From Pseudomonas folii (lineage in GTDB: Bacteria; Pseudomonadota; Gammaproteobacteria; Pseudomonadales; Pseudomonadaceae): a stretch of 64,000 bases of DNA. Under the pieces are notes generated by a model, which saw only the letters and a list, made by a program, of their open reading frames with translations, was not told where the DNA came from and did not search any database. Positions 22,962 through 33,000 of this stretch are shown one piece after another. Where the stretch lies: contig NZ_JACONW010000002.1 in assembly GCF_014357575.1 (NCBI RefSeq), positions 31,887 to 95,886 of the forward strand, given 5' to 3'. Position numbers and translations under genes: made by a program. Numbering within the stretch: the stretch's first letter is position 1; every line of letters begins with the position of its first letter.

Positions 22962-23255
22962 TTGTACGAACCGGGCCCGTCGGATGCCGATCTCGCAGCA
23001 TTCGGTATGACCAAGGCTGACATTCCCGATGTCGAGTTCGAGGTTTGGCCGGACATCTGGCCTGCCTTCCTCCTTTTCGAAGCAATGTCCACGCAATGGC
23101 GGGTCGGCATGGGCGGGCCTATTGGCCTGGACTACGCCGCAATCCCTGCCGTCGGCCAACTGCTGGGCATGAAGAAAACCGAAACCACCAAAGCATTCCA
23201 AGACATTCGTGTCATGGAGGCCGAAGCCATGCTCGTTATGAGCGAATCGAAGTAA
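22962..23255 (+). CDS. Tail assembly chaperone, GT extension (DUF1799-like)
   Basis: This frame (YEPGPSDADLAAFG... DIPDVEFEVWPDIWPAF) matches DUF1799 tail proteins. Its only upstream start is TTG and it has no ribosome site. The frame is open back to 22935, where the slippery heptamer lies. It is therefore best read as the T half of a GT fusion made by -1 frameshift, spanning 22561-23255. The T part should recruit tail tube protein to the tape measure. It precedes the tape measure gene. Confidence 0.82.
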   Translation: MYEPGPSDADLAAFGMTKADIPDVEFEVWPDIWPAFLLFEAMSTQWRVGMGGPIGLDYAAIPAVGQLLGMKKTETTKAFQDIRVMEAEAMLVMSESK

Positions 23256-23265
23256 CGGAGCGCGC

Positions 23266-26229
23266 ATGACAACCATTGCTGAACTCGGTATCAAGGTCGA
23301 TTCGACCGATGCCGCGCAGGCGAGCTCTGACCTCGACAAGCTCACGGCGGCGGGCGGTCGGGCAGAAAAAGCTGCTGAGGGTGTGGCGAAGGGTGCTGAC
23401 AAGGCATCTGCCGCCATTCACAAGCAAAGGGATGAGCTGAGCGACCTGCTGGGCGAGATTGATCCTACGGTTAAGGCCCTCGGTCGCCTGGATGAGCTGG
23501 AAACTAAGCTCGCCAAACACAAAGGCGTCGGGCTTGATGCTGCGACGTTCAGTGAATACCAGGCGAAGATCGATCAGTCCCGCGCGAACCTCGGCCGATT
23601 TGATGACAGCCTGACCCGCACCGGCAACACGGCCAAGCAAACTGCCGCAGCGCTGCGTGGCGTTCCTGCTCAATTCACTGACATTGCTGTGTCCCTGCAA
23701 GGCGGCCAGGCACCGCTTACCGTGCTGCTCCAGCAAGGCGGCCAGCTCAAAGATATGTTCGGCGGCATCGGGCCAGCGGCCAGGGCGCTGGGCGGATATG
23801 TCCTCGGGCTGGTTAATCCATTCACAGTCGCGGCTGCCGCTGTAGGCGTTTTGGGGCTGGCGTATTACCAAGGAAGCGAAGAGCAGGAGAAGTTCCGCGA
23901 TGCACTGGTAACCACCGGCAATTCGGCTGGCACTACCACTTCATCGTTGGCGGGGATGGCTAAGCAGGTCAGCGCTACCGTTGGCACTACGGGCGCGGCC
24001 GCAGCAGTGCTCGCCCAATTGGCCGGTACCGGGAAGATTGTCAGCAGCAGCTTTGAAGAAATCGCTGTCGCTGCATTGGCGTTCGAGAAAGCTACCGGCA
24101 AGGCCGCATCGGAAACGGTCGCGGAGTTCGCCAAGCTGGCGGACGATCCGGTAAAGGCCGTTGTCGCACTGAATGACAAGTACAACTTTCTCACCGCTGC
24201 CGTGTTTACCCAGATTCGTGCGCTGCAGGAGCAAGGCGACACCTTGGGCGCTCAGCAGGTTGCCGAGGGTGCTTACGCCGATGCGCTGGTTGAGCGCGCC
24301 GGAACCATCACCAACAATCTGGGCGCGGTTGAATCTGCATGGGCTGCTGTAAAGAGCGGTGCTAAAGGCGCGTGGGACGCCATCCTCGACATTGGTCGGG
24401 AAGACACATTTGAAGAGAAATTCGACAAGCTGGCTGATCGCCTGGCGACACTTCGAAATGCGCAAAGCAATCCATTCATTCTCGGCGACAACCCGGATAT
24501 GGGGCTGCTGGGCGGCGGCGAATCAGGCGCGCAGAAAGATGTAACTGCGCTACTGCAGAAAGAAGTAGACGACCAAGCCAAAGCCCGTCAGCAGATGTTC
24601 GATGCACTGAACATCCGTGAAGGGACGAAGGCCTACGAAACGCTCCAGAAAAATCTCGACTCTACTGCGTCCAAGTCCACGAAGCTGACGAAGGCGCTGC
24701 AGGACAACCAGCGTGAAATTGCCCAGGCGCGCAAGGCTGGCTTCCAGATAACGGCCGATCAGGAAGCGGCGCTTGAAAAGCAGACCCGCGAAAAATTCAA
24801 GGAAACCAAGAAGGGCGGCAGCACGGCCGTCGACCTAACAGGTTTCAATGACGCCCAGAACCAGCTCAAGGCAGTTTCCAGCTACTACCAGAACATCCAG
24901 AAGGAACTGGACTCGGCCCAAAAGGCTGGACTGGTTTCGGCTGAGTCCTACAGCAGTCAACGTATTGCACTTGTCGAGCAGGAGCGTGTAGAGGTTGCGG
25001 CGGCATATGAGTCTGAGATTACAGCTCTTGAGGCCGTTCGGGCGAAGTCCACCACATCGGCCGCTCAGCGCATCCAGATCGACCAAAAGATCGCTGATGC
25101 TCGAACCAGCATGGTCAAAGCGCAGCAGGATGCTGAAACCCAGCTTGAAGTACTCGCCAATGCCGAAACCGGCCGGATCGAAAAGCAGAAGCTCGCAATC
25201 AGCAGTTACACCGACGCACTCAACCAGCAAAACGTCGCCTTGCAACGTGCAGGGCAACGGGCCGCGAATGGCGTCGGGCAGGGAGATCGCCAGGCATCGC
25301 TGACAAGCTCGCTCAACGGCATCGAGGACCGGGCCAACCAGCAACGCCTTGACCTGGCTCGCGACAAAGCCAACAAATCGCGCAACATGAGCGCCGAGGA
25401 ATACCAGGCCAAGCTGGACGCGATCAACCGCAGCGAGAAGGACCTCGCCGAGACGACGCTCAGTAACTACGAGCAGATGTCGGCGGCTCAGAGCGATTGG
25501 CGCAACGGTGCTACCTCGGCTTTCAGCAACTACCTGGAGTCGGCGCGCGATGTAGCGGGGCAGGCTAAAAGCCTGTTCACCAATGCTTTCACTGGCATGG
25601 AAGACGCGATCGTCAACTTCGCCATGACAGGCAAGCTGTCGTTCTCTGATCTTGCCAAATCTATCCTGGCTGATATGGAACGGATTGCGACGCGGCAGGC
25701 CAGCTCTGCACTTCTGACCTCGCTTGTTGGTGCCGGTACAAGTTATCTCACAGGCAGTAGCACCCCCGCATCCGCAGGCTCTACCTCGGCAGGCTACAGC
25801 GATGCTGCACTCAGCGGCTGGTCTGGCGTTCAGCAGGCCAAAGGCGGTGCATGGAGCGGTGGCGTCCAGATGTTCGCCAATGGCGGGGCTTTCACCAACA
25901 GCGTTGTCAGCAAGCCAACAGCCTTCGGGATGTCTGGCGGGCAGGCAGGGGTAATGGGGGAAGCCGGGCCAGAGGCAATTATGCCGCTGACACGAACTGC
26001 GGGTGGCAAGTTGGGCGTGATGTCAGTAGGCGGAGGCGTTGGCGGTACTCAGATCAACGTTGAGGTTCATATCGACGGCGACGGAAACGCAACATCATCG
26101 TCTGACGCGCCTGGGTATGACCTTTTCGGCAAAGAGCTGGCCACGTTCGTTCAACAGAAGTACCAGGAGTTGCGAACGAGGGATATGCGCCAAGGTGGCG
26201 TAATCAGCAATGCAATCAAGGGGCGCTGA
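23266..26229 (+). CDS. Tail tape measure protein
   Basis: The 987-residue protein starts MTTIAELGIKVDSTDAAQAS. It has the TMP N-terminal domain, coiled coils at about 440-720, hydrophobic stretches near 160-200 (GYVLGLVNPFTVAAAAVGVL), and a C-terminal lambda gpH-like region (SARDVAGQAKSLFTNAFTGM, FSDLAKSILADMERI). It sets tail length and is ejected with DNA. Length predicts a tail of roughly 150 nm at 1.5 angstrom per residue; that is family-based inference. Overlaps the next start. Confidence 0.95.
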   Translation: MTTIAELGIKVDSTDAAQASSDLDKLTAAGGRAEKAAEGVAKGADKASAAIHKQRDELSDLLGEIDPTVKALGRLDELETKLAKHKGVGLDAATFSEYQAKIDQSRANLGRFDDSLTRTGNTAKQTAAALRGVPAQFTDIAVSLQGGQAPLTVLLQQGGQLKDMFGGIGPAARALGGYVLGLVNPFTVAAAAVGVLGLAYYQGSEEQEKFRDALVTTGNSAGTTTSSLAGMAKQVSATVGTTGAAAAVLAQLAGTGKIVSSSFEEIAVAALAFEKATGKAASETVAEFAKLADDPVKAVVALNDKYNFLTAAVFTQIRALQEQGDTLGAQQVAEGAYADALVERAGTITNNLGAVESAWAAVKSGAKGAWDAILDIGREDTFEEKFDKLADRLATLRNAQSNPFILGDNPDMGLLGGGESGAQKDVTALLQKEVDDQAKARQQMFDALNIREGTKAYETLQKNLDSTASKSTKLTKALQDNQREIAQARKAGFQITADQEAALEKQTREKFKETKKGGSTAVDLTGFNDAQNQLKAVSSYYQNIQKELDSAQKAGLVSAESYSSQRIALVEQERVEVAAAYESEITALEAVRAKSTTSAAQRIQIDQKIADARTSMVKAQQDAETQLEVLANAETGRIEKQKLAISSYTDALNQQNVALQRAGQRAANGVGQGDRQASLTSSLNGIEDRANQQRLDLARDKANKSRNMSAEEYQAKLDAINRSEKDLAETTLSNYEQMSAAQSDWRNGATSAFSNYLESARDVAGQAKSLFTNAFTGMEDAIVNFAMTGKLSFSDLAKSILADMERIATRQASSALLTSLVGAGTSYLTGSSTPASAGSTSAGYSDAALSGWSGVQQAKGGAWSGGVQMFANGGAFTNSVVSKPTAFGMSGGQAGVMGEAGPEAIMPLTRTAGGKLGVMSVGGGVGGTQINVEVHIDGDGNATSSSDAPGYDLFGKELATFVQQKYQELRTRDMRQGGVISNAIKGR

Positions 26230-26567
26230 TGGCAATCGAACGATTCACCTGGGCTACAGAGAAGGGCGCGGATGGCGATGTCACCCAGCGCGTCCGGACC
26301 AAGCAGTTTGGCGATGGGTATGCGCAGTCGGTTGAGGATGGAATCAACAACCAGTCCGAGTCTTGGCCCGTCGTTTTCACCGGCATGAAGGCTCGGATAT
26401 TGGAGATCAGGGAATTCCTTGACCGTCATAAGGGGGCAAGGGGATTTCTTTGGACACCGCCTCTTGGCGTTTTGGGCCTCTACAAGTGCACTGGCTATAA
26501 GCCCGTGCACCGCGGAGGCCAGGTTTACGCAATCACCGCCACCTTCGAACAAACCTTTCACCCCTGA
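26229..26567 (+). CDS. Minor tail protein M-like
   Basis: The 112-residue protein includes VTQRVRTKQFGDGYAQSVED and GARGFLWTPPLG, the signature of the Phage_min_tail family (lambda gpM). It acts in assembling the tail tip between tape measure and gpL. Start overlaps the tape measure stop (TGATGG). Confidence 0.9.
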   Translation: MAIERFTWATEKGADGDVTQRVRTKQFGDGYAQSVEDGINNQSESWPVVFTGMKARILEIREFLDRHKGARGFLWTPPLGVLGLYKCTGYKPVHRGGQVYAITATFEQTFHP

Positions 26568-26578
26568 GATAACCGCCC

Positions 26579-27331
26579 ATGGCACTGATCACGGACATCC
26601 AAAAGCTGGAGCCCGGTGGCGAAATTCGCCTGTTTGAAATTGACGGGACCGAATACGGCGCGGATTACTTGCGGTTTCATGGGCACGCAATTCCGCACAC
26701 GCCCGCAGAGCTACTGGCCTACGAGAAATCGTCGGAGGACCTGCCAGCCAAGTCCATATGGTGGCAGGGCGAGGAATACGCCGCATGGCCGGTTCAGATC
26801 GACGGGATTTCGTCCAGTAGTGATGGTACGGCGGCGCGGCCGACATTCGCGGCGGGAAACATCAATGGCCGCGTCACTGCGCTGTGTCTGGCCTTCGATG
26901 ACATGCTCAAGTTCAAGCTGACTGTGCGCGAGACGCTTGCTCAGTACCTGGACGCCGCCAACTTCCCCGACGGCAACCCGACTGCTGATCCGACTCAAGA
27001 GGCGCTGGAAATCTGGTACATCGACCAGAAAACCAGCGAGGACGGCGAGGCCGTGACCTGGGAGCTTTCGTCTCCCGGCGAGATCGACAATCATGGGCTT
27101 CCGGGACGACAGATGACGACGTTTTGCCACTGGGCGATGACGAACGGGTATCGCGGCCCCGACTGTGGATACACCGGCCAGGCCATGTTCGATGACGAAG
27201 ACAACCCCACGGACGACCCCTCGAAGGACGAGTGCAAAGGGTGTCTGTCATCCTGCAAGTTGCGCTTCGGCGAGAATAACGAGCTTTCATTCGGCGGCTT
27301 CCCGGCCGTATCACTCATCGCGCGGAGTTGA
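26579..27331 (+). CDS. Minor tail protein L-like
   Basis: The 250-residue protein (MALITDIQKLEPGGEIRLFE...) is lambda gpL-like. C-terminal cysteines (CHWAM, PDCGYTG, CKGCLSSC) fit the Fe-S cluster site known in lambda gpL. It forms part of the tail tip hub. Its stop lies two bases before the gpK-like start. An Asp-rich loop (DDEDNPTDDPSKD) precedes the last cysteines. Confidence 0.9.
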   Translation: MALITDIQKLEPGGEIRLFEIDGTEYGADYLRFHGHAIPHTPAELLAYEKSSEDLPAKSIWWQGEEYAAWPVQIDGISSSSDGTAARPTFAAGNINGRVTALCLAFDDMLKFKLTVRETLAQYLDAANFPDGNPTADPTQEALEIWYIDQKTSEDGEAVTWELSSPGEIDNHGLPGRQMTTFCHWAMTNGYRGPDCGYTGQAMFDDEDNPTDDPSKDECKGCLSSCKLRFGENNELSFGGFPAVSLIARS

Positions 27332-27333
27332 CC

Positions 27334-28098
27334 ATGTTCAAGTACATCCTTGAAGCGGTGCGGGCGCACGCTGCGGCCGAGTATCCGAAGGAATGCTGCG
27401 GTCTGTTGTTGGCGGTTGGCCGAAAGCAGCAGTACTTGCCGTGCGCGAATACCTCTACCGATCCGACAGAAGAGTTCCGGATTGATCCTGAGGATTACGC
27501 GTGGGCAGAAGATATCGGTGATGTGATCGGCATCGTGCACTCGCATCCAGATGCAACCAGCCGGCCTTCACCACGCGACTTGGCGATGTGTGAAGCGACA
27601 GAATTGCCCTGGCACATCCTAAGCTGGCCGGAAGGCGACCTGCGAACGATTGTGCCGACCGGCAATACGCCGCTGCTGAAGCGTCCATTCGTTCACGGTG
27701 CCTGGGATTGCTGGCAAGTCTGCGCGGATTGGTACAAGCGCGAGTGGGGGCTGGAGTTCGAAGCCTTCGAGCGTGCCGACGGCTGGTGGGAGAGCAAAGA
27801 CAGCGTCAGCCTGTACGAAGCCAACTACGAGGTGGCCGGTTTCTACCGGGTCGATACTCCACAGCGCGGCGACATGATCGTCATGCAGGTCGGCCGGACG
27901 GAGCACCCGAACCATGCGGGGATTTTCCTCGGATGGAATCCAGCATTGCCGGATGAGGATGCTGCGACCTTTGGGCCAGGGCCTTTCCTGTTGCACCATC
28001 TATACGGACGCCCGAGCGAGATCATCGTTTTCGGCGGCCCCTGGCTTGACCGAACGCGCCTAGTCCTCAGGCATAAAGATGCACAACCAACCACATGA
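27334..28098 (+). CDS. Tail tip protein K-like (MPN/JAMM plus NlpC/P60)
   Basis: The 254-residue protein has a JAMM metallopeptidase domain with Glu20 and the H-x-H-x10-D motif (His69, His71, Asp82 in HSHPDATSRPSPRD). An NlpC/P60 domain follows with Cys126 in HGAWDCW and a His in HPNHAGIFLG. Lambda gpK has the same pair of domains, used in tail tip assembly or cell-wall passage. ATG 27334 has GGAG upstream; a TTG at 27328 is less likely. Confidence 0.92.
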   Translation: MFKYILEAVRAHAAAEYPKECCGLLLAVGRKQQYLPCANTSTDPTEEFRIDPEDYAWAEDIGDVIGIVHSHPDATSRPSPRDLAMCEATELPWHILSWPEGDLRTIVPTGNTPLLKRPFVHGAWDCWQVCADWYKREWGLEFEAFERADGWWESKDSVSLYEANYEVAGFYRVDTPQRGDMIVMQVGRTEHPNHAGIFLGWNPALPDEDAATFGPGPFLLHHLYGRPSEIIVFGGPWLDRTRLVLRHKDAQPTT

Positions 28099-28123
28099 TG
28101 CGGCAGGACCGCAGGAGAAGCTT

Positions 28124-28363
28124 ATGAGCGAGCTCTGTTGCAAATTTGAAGCAGTGAGCAGCTTGGGGCCTATATCCTCATCTGAGTTCTCGGCATCTTC
28201 GAGCTTTCTTCCTGCGATCGAGTGGGTTCTGCTGGCAAGTCAGCGGGATTCCTTACCCGACAAGGAAGAACGATGCATGCACATCGTTCACGCAGCCAAT
28301 TCGGTAGTGATCACGATAAATAAGCATCAAGCAACAGAGGCCGCTATTGCGTCTCGGCTATAA
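28124..28363 (+). CDS. Small hypothetical protein (79 aa), moron
   Basis: ATG 28124 has AGGAG seven bases upstream. The product starts MSELCCKFEAVSSLGPISSS and has no recognised domain. It lies between the K-like and I-like tail genes, where accessory genes are often inserted. Its end overlaps the converging retropepsin-like gene by 37 bases, so simultaneous expression would collide. Composition is less GC-rich than the tail genes. Confidence 0.5.
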   Translation: MSELCCKFEAVSSLGPISSSEFSASSSFLPAIEWVLLASQRDSLPDKEERCMHIVHAANSVVITINKHQATEAAIASRL

Positions 28364-28848
28364 GGTCGATTTAAGGCAAACTCGAAAAGATAATCATGTG
28401 ACACGGAGTCCATTATCAATCGTCCGCTCTGCAGGAACGACATCCCCAGAATGATTTGATATTGCCTGCTGTGGTTGAAAATAGGAACCGCAACGAATCT
28501 AGCATCGAAAAACCTAATCCCGGCATGGGTATCAATCCCGCAACGAAGATCATAACAATCAACATCGTGAAGAACCCCGCCGATCCCAGAGGTGGAAACT
28601 GTACCTCGCGAAATAAAACCACAAGCTTTAGCGAAGTCTCTGTCTATTGCTGAGTGATCGGCACCGGTGTCAATGAGGGCCAAGCCAAAAACTGGGCTGG
28701 TATCGATGTTGCTGAGGCGTTGTTCAGTTACTGATATATTTATGACCGGTATCAAGTCGATCTGCTTGGGAGTCTCAGAAAGTCGCCCATCCTTCATCTG
28801 AAATTTGATTTTTACTACGTTGGCATCGATAACTGATCTTGGCCGCAC
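28327..28848 (-). CDS. Retropepsin-like aspartic protease (moron)
   Basis: The 173-residue protein contains FGLALIDTGADHSAID with the DTGA catalytic signature at residues 60-63, a Gly-rich flap-like segment (TSGIGGVLHDVDC), and IILGMSFL at 132-139, the second hallmark of retroviral-type aspartyl proteases. It would act as a homodimer. The start is GTG 28848 with AGGAG six bases upstream. It runs against the tail operon and has its own promoter region, suggesting expression from the lysogen. Substrate unknown. Confidence 0.8.
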   Translation of the reverse strand: MRPRSVIDANVVKIKFQMKDGRLSETPKQIDLIPVINISVTEQRLSNIDTSPVFGLALIDTGADHSAIDRDFAKACGFISRGTVSTSGIGGVLHDVDCYDLRCGIDTHAGIRFFDARFVAVPIFNHSRQYQIILGMSFLQSGRLIMDSVSHDYLFEFALNRPYSRDAIAASVA

Positions 28849-28888
28849 TACAGACTCCTATTTAACACCTACACCAAAATTGGCGCAC

Positions 28889-28921
28889 CCCAGTCCTTGG
28901 GCTTGCAGGCAAAGGACTGGG
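28889..28921. other. Strong inverted repeat between moron genes
   Basis: CCCAGTCCTT and AAGGACTGGG form a perfect 10-bp stem with a 13-base loop. It lies upstream of the leftward retropepsin gene and the rightward lipoprotein gene. No T run follows, so it may be an mRNA structure, a regulator site or an insertion scar. Confidence 0.5.
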
Positions 28922-29046
28922 AATCCTTCACATATAGCGGCGCGAAGCTACTACGCTCTGTATCGTGCGTGTTACTGATCGTTTGTCCACGCTGGATGGG
29001 CGCACAGGCCAGTGATACTCTCAGCCATCAACTATGAGGGAACATC

Positions 29047-29391
29047 ATGCGAATTTTGATTGGGGCGCTGGCTGTGGCGTTGTTGGCGGGGTGCACTACG
29101 CCTGCTGATCTGAAGAGTGGCAAAGCTTCCATCAGCGCTTCTACAAGCAAGACACCTAAGCAATATGCTCTTTGCGTAATGCCGCGGTGGCAGGATGCTC
29201 GGTCAGGCGCGACCATGACCGAAACAGAGAAGGGTTACAGGTTGATCGTTGCAACTGACTCGACTACCGAAGAGCTTTTGGAAGTAACCAGATCGAGCAA
29301 AGGAAGCAGCGTAGCACTTTACCAGCGGCTTTCTTGGGCTCCCGGCTACGGCCGATCCGAGATAGAGCAGGCAGTTCGCGACTGTCTCTAA
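29047..29391 (+). CDS. Small lipoprotein in the tail tip region (moron)
   Basis: The 114-residue protein starts MRILIGALAVALLAGC, a lipobox LAGC with Cys16. The mature domain is a small soluble fold with two further cysteines (CVMPRW and the penultimate Cys). GAGGGA precedes the ATG. Lipoproteins carried next to tail genes in related phages (Cor, Llp) block the phage receptor and prevent superinfection. That role is plausible but not shown. A terminator follows. Confidence 0.65.
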   Translation: MRILIGALAVALLAGCTTPADLKSGKASISASTSKTPKQYALCVMPRWQDARSGATMTETEKGYRLIVATDSTTEELLEVTRSSKGSSVALYQRLSWAPGYGRSEIEQAVRDCL

Positions 29392-29409
29392 TTGAAAGTA
29401 CGTCTATAG

Positions 29410-29429
29410 CCGCCTCCGGGCGGTTTTTT
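29410..29429 (+). terminator. Hairpin with T run before the I-like gene
   Basis: CCGCC and GGCGG enclose a 4-base loop and are followed by TTTTTT. The bases after it (ATTGCCCGGAGAAA) are almost identical to those after the hairpin at 30058 and supply the ribosome site of the next gene. Confidence 0.75.
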
Positions 29430-29444
29430 ATTGCCCGGAGAAAA

Positions 29445-30035
29445 ATGATGGAAGCAACCGTAATTGAGTATCAGCCGCTCACAACCGTTGTACTTTACGG
29501 TCAACTGAGGCAGTTCGGCAGATCTTTCAGGCTGTCCGTCAGGAGTCCTGCAGAGGCGATAAAAGCCTTGTGCGTTCAAATTCCCGGCTTTGAACGTTTC
29601 ATTTCGAACGCCAAAGCGCGGGGTATTGAGTTTGCTGTTTTTCGCGGCAAGAAAAACATCGGGGCGGACGAGTTGGGATACGGCGGGCAAGGAGACATAC
29701 GGATAGCTCCAGTCATAACGGGGAGCAAGCGTGGCGGCGTCCTTCAGGCCATCGTTGGTGTTGTGTTGTTGGCTATCTCCTACGTTTTCCCAATGACAGC
29801 CCCGTACCTCGCACCTGCGGGTATCGGACTGCTCGCAGGCGGCGTTATTCAAATGCTCAGCCCGCAAGCCGGAGGTCTGAAGACCAGCGCTGCGCCAGAG
29901 AACACGCCCGGCTACGCGTTCGGCAGCGCGAAAAACACGACCGCGTCAGGCAATCCTGTCCCGCTGTGTATTGGTGAGCGGCGCTGGGGTGGCGCAATCA
30001 TCAGCGCTGCAATCTACGCCGAAGACCAGATGTAA
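29445..30035 (+). CDS. Tail assembly protein I-like
   Basis: The 196-residue protein has the gpI pattern: an N-terminal ubiquitin-like beta domain (TVVLYGQLRQFGRSFRLSVR), a hydrophobic Gly/Ala segment (GVLQAIVGVVLLAISYVFPM) and a C-terminal NPVPLCIGERRWGGAIISA stretch. Lambda gpI acts with gpK and gpJ in tail tip assembly. ATG 29445 and 29448 are both possible; the GGAG at 29437 suits either. Confidence 0.87.
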   Translation: MMEATVIEYQPLTTVVLYGQLRQFGRSFRLSVRSPAEAIKALCVQIPGFERFISNAKARGIEFAVFRGKKNIGADELGYGGQGDIRIAPVITGSKRGGVLQAIVGVVLLAISYVFPMTAPYLAPAGIGLLAGGVIQMLSPQAGGLKTSAAPENTPGYAFGSAKNTTASGNPVPLCIGERRWGGAIISAAIYAEDQM

Positions 30036-30057
30036 CCCGAAAACTGAAACACCGCAG

Positions 30058-30078
30058 CCGCCCATGAGGCGGTTTTTT
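30058..30078 (+). terminator. Hairpin with T run before the J-like gene
   Basis: CCGCC and GGCGG enclose 5 bases and are followed by TTTTTT and ATTGCCTGGAGAAA, which carries the ribosome site of the next gene. Confidence 0.75.
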
Positions 30079-30095
30079 ATTGCCTGGAGAAACGC

Positions 30096-33000
30096 ATGGG
30101 CGCAGCAGAAAAGATCGATATCTACGGCGCAAAAGGCGGCGAGGACAAACCAAAAACGCCGTCCGAGGCTCCAGACAGCTTGCGCTCTGTAGCCATCGCC
30201 AAAATGCTTATTGCTGTTGGGGAGGGAGAGTTCGAAGGTATTCCCACCGCTCGTGACATCTATCTCGACAACACGCCCCTGCAAGACCCTCAAGGCAATA
30301 TGAACTTCCCGAATGTGAATTGGGAATGGCGCAGCGGCGCTGTAGACCAGACCTACATACAGGGCATCCCATCGGTTGAAAACGAGACAACTATCGGGAC
30401 TGAGTTGCGCAGCGGCATACCATGGGTTCGTTCAATCACAAACACCCAGCTTTCCGCTGTACGTGTGCGCTTTGCCTGGCCAGCGCTTCAGGCTGTTGAT
30501 GCGAACGGCAACATCAAAGGCTACCGCATTGAATACAGAATTGAGCTGGCAACCGATGGCGGCGCTTATCAGCAAGTCATGAGCGAAGCCGTTGACGGCA
30601 AGACCACCAGCACCTATGAGCGCACCAGGCGTATTGACCTGCCCAAGGCGACCTCCGGCTGGCTGATGCGAATTACTCGGCTAACCGTCAACCAGAACAA
30701 CAATAAAATCTCCGACACCATGCAGATCGCGGGCTTCACCGAGGTCATCGACGCGAAGATCCGCTACCCAAATACCGCGTTGCTCTACATCGAGTTTTCC
30801 GCTGAGCAGTTTCGCAGCATTCCTGCCGTCACCGTGGGGTGCAAGTCCCGAAAGTGGCCCGTGCCAAGCAACTACAACCCAGACACCCGGACCTATACAG
30901 GAATCTGGGATGGCACCTTCAAGGAGGCGTACACGAACAACCCTTCTTGGGTGACGCGTGGGATCACCATTAATGATCGCTTCGGCCTTGGTCGCCGTAT
31001 CAAGTCGTGGATGGTCGATAAATGGGAGCTGTACCGAATTTCTCAGTACTGCGACCAACTGGTGCCAGACGGCAAGGGCGGCATGGAGCCGCGGTTCATC
31101 TGCGACTTGAACCTGCAGAGCAAGGCTGACGCATGGTCGTTGCTCCGCGACATCTCGTCAATCTATCGGGGTATGACCTACTGGGCTCAAGGTCAGGTCT
31201 TCACCGTGTCAGACATGCCTCGCGCTACCGATTTCGACTTTGCCTATACCAGGGCGAACGTCATCGACGGCAAGTTCACCTATTCCAGCGCATCGGAGCG
31301 TACTCGCTACACTCGGGCGCTGATCAGCTACGACAATCCACTGAATAACTACGACACCGATGTAACGGCTGTCACTGACCCAAAGCTACAGCGTCGATAT
31401 GGCGATAATCCGCTGGAAGTCAGCGCTATTGGCTGCACTCGTGAGTCGGAAGCGCAGCGCCGCGGTAAGTGGGCGCTGCTGACCAACTCAAAAGATCGTG
31501 CGGTCGTCTTCAGGGTTGGCCTCGATGGCCGGATTCCGCTGCCTGGCTACGTGATCCCGATTGCAGATGAACTGCTCGCCGGGCGGGCCGTTGGCGGCCG
31601 CATCTCAGCCGTAAACGGTCGGGTAATTACCCTTGATCGTGACACCCAGGCCAAAACCGGCGACCGCCTGATCCTCAACTTGCCTGACGGTAAATGTGAG
31701 GGTCGTACCGTTCAGCTCGTGAGCGGTCGTCAGGTCACTGTCACCACGGCCTATTCGGTTCAGCCTGAGCGTGAACTGGTTTGGGCGCTGGATGCCGATG
31801 ACCTGGCTATCCCGCTATACCGAGTCGTCAGCGTGGCCCGGCCGGAAGCAGGCGTGTTCGAAATCTCGGCCGTTCAATACGACCCGAGCAAGTTCGCGCA
31901 CATCGACACCGGCGCACGCCTTGAAGAACGTCCGATCAGCGTCATTCCGATCACGGTCGTTCCGGCACCGGCCAGCGTAACGCTGGCGGCGACCTCTTCG
32001 ATTGTGCAGGGGCTTTCAGTAGCCACCATGACAATCAGTTGGCCTGCCGTAAACGGCGCAGTCAGCTACGACGTGGAATGGCGCAAAGACAGCGGCAACT
32101 GGATCAAGCTTCCTCGCACCGGCACGACCAGCGTAGACGTGGTGGGTATTTACGCGGGCGATTACGTTGCACGCGTCCGCGCGGTAAGCGCCTTCGATAT
32201 CTCGTCGATCTGGCGCAACTCGATGTTGACCCCGCTGACCGGCAAGCAAGGTCTTCCGCCGGCGGTTTCGTATCTGACGGCAACGCCTTTGCTCTTCGGT
32301 ATTTACCTGAAGTGGGCATTTCCCGCTGGCGCGGAGGACACCCAGCGCACCGAGATATGGTACGGCCCTACAACCAGCCTTGAGGCGGCTACCAAGCTCA
32401 CGGACCTTTCTTACCCGCAGAGCGATTTCTCAATGCTGGGTCTGCGTGCTGGCGTGACGTTCTTCTTCTGGGCGCGCCTGGTGGACCGGATCGGCAACAT
32501 AGGCCCTTGGTATCCATTGGGTAACGGGGTTATGGGGCAGACCAGCTCTGAGGCTGCTCCGATTCTGGAGCTTATAGCTGGGCAAATCAGCGAGACAGAG
32601 CTGGGTCAGGACCTTCTGGACAAAATCGAGCTGATCGACGGCCTGCAGGACCAGATCGACGCGCTGGACGGGCTGAAGGCGTATGTGCCAACTGACACCT
32701 ACGTAAAAGGCCAGATGGTCGTTGTCGATGGTCGCATCTACCAGGCCGAACAGGCCGTACCGGTCGACACGCCGCCGCCGAACCTCACTTACTGGACTGA
32801 CGTCGGCGACATGCTGGAAACAGCTAACGGCCTCGTTCAGCAGGTAGAGACTCACACATCTGAGATCAGTGAACTGGACGGTATCGTTACTGCTCAGGCC
32901 TCGGCTCTACAGGTTCTGCGTGCATCTGCTCGGGATGATGACGGCGAGGGCGAGCTGGCGGATGCGCTCAAAGGCTACAGCAGCACGGCGAGCATCGTCA

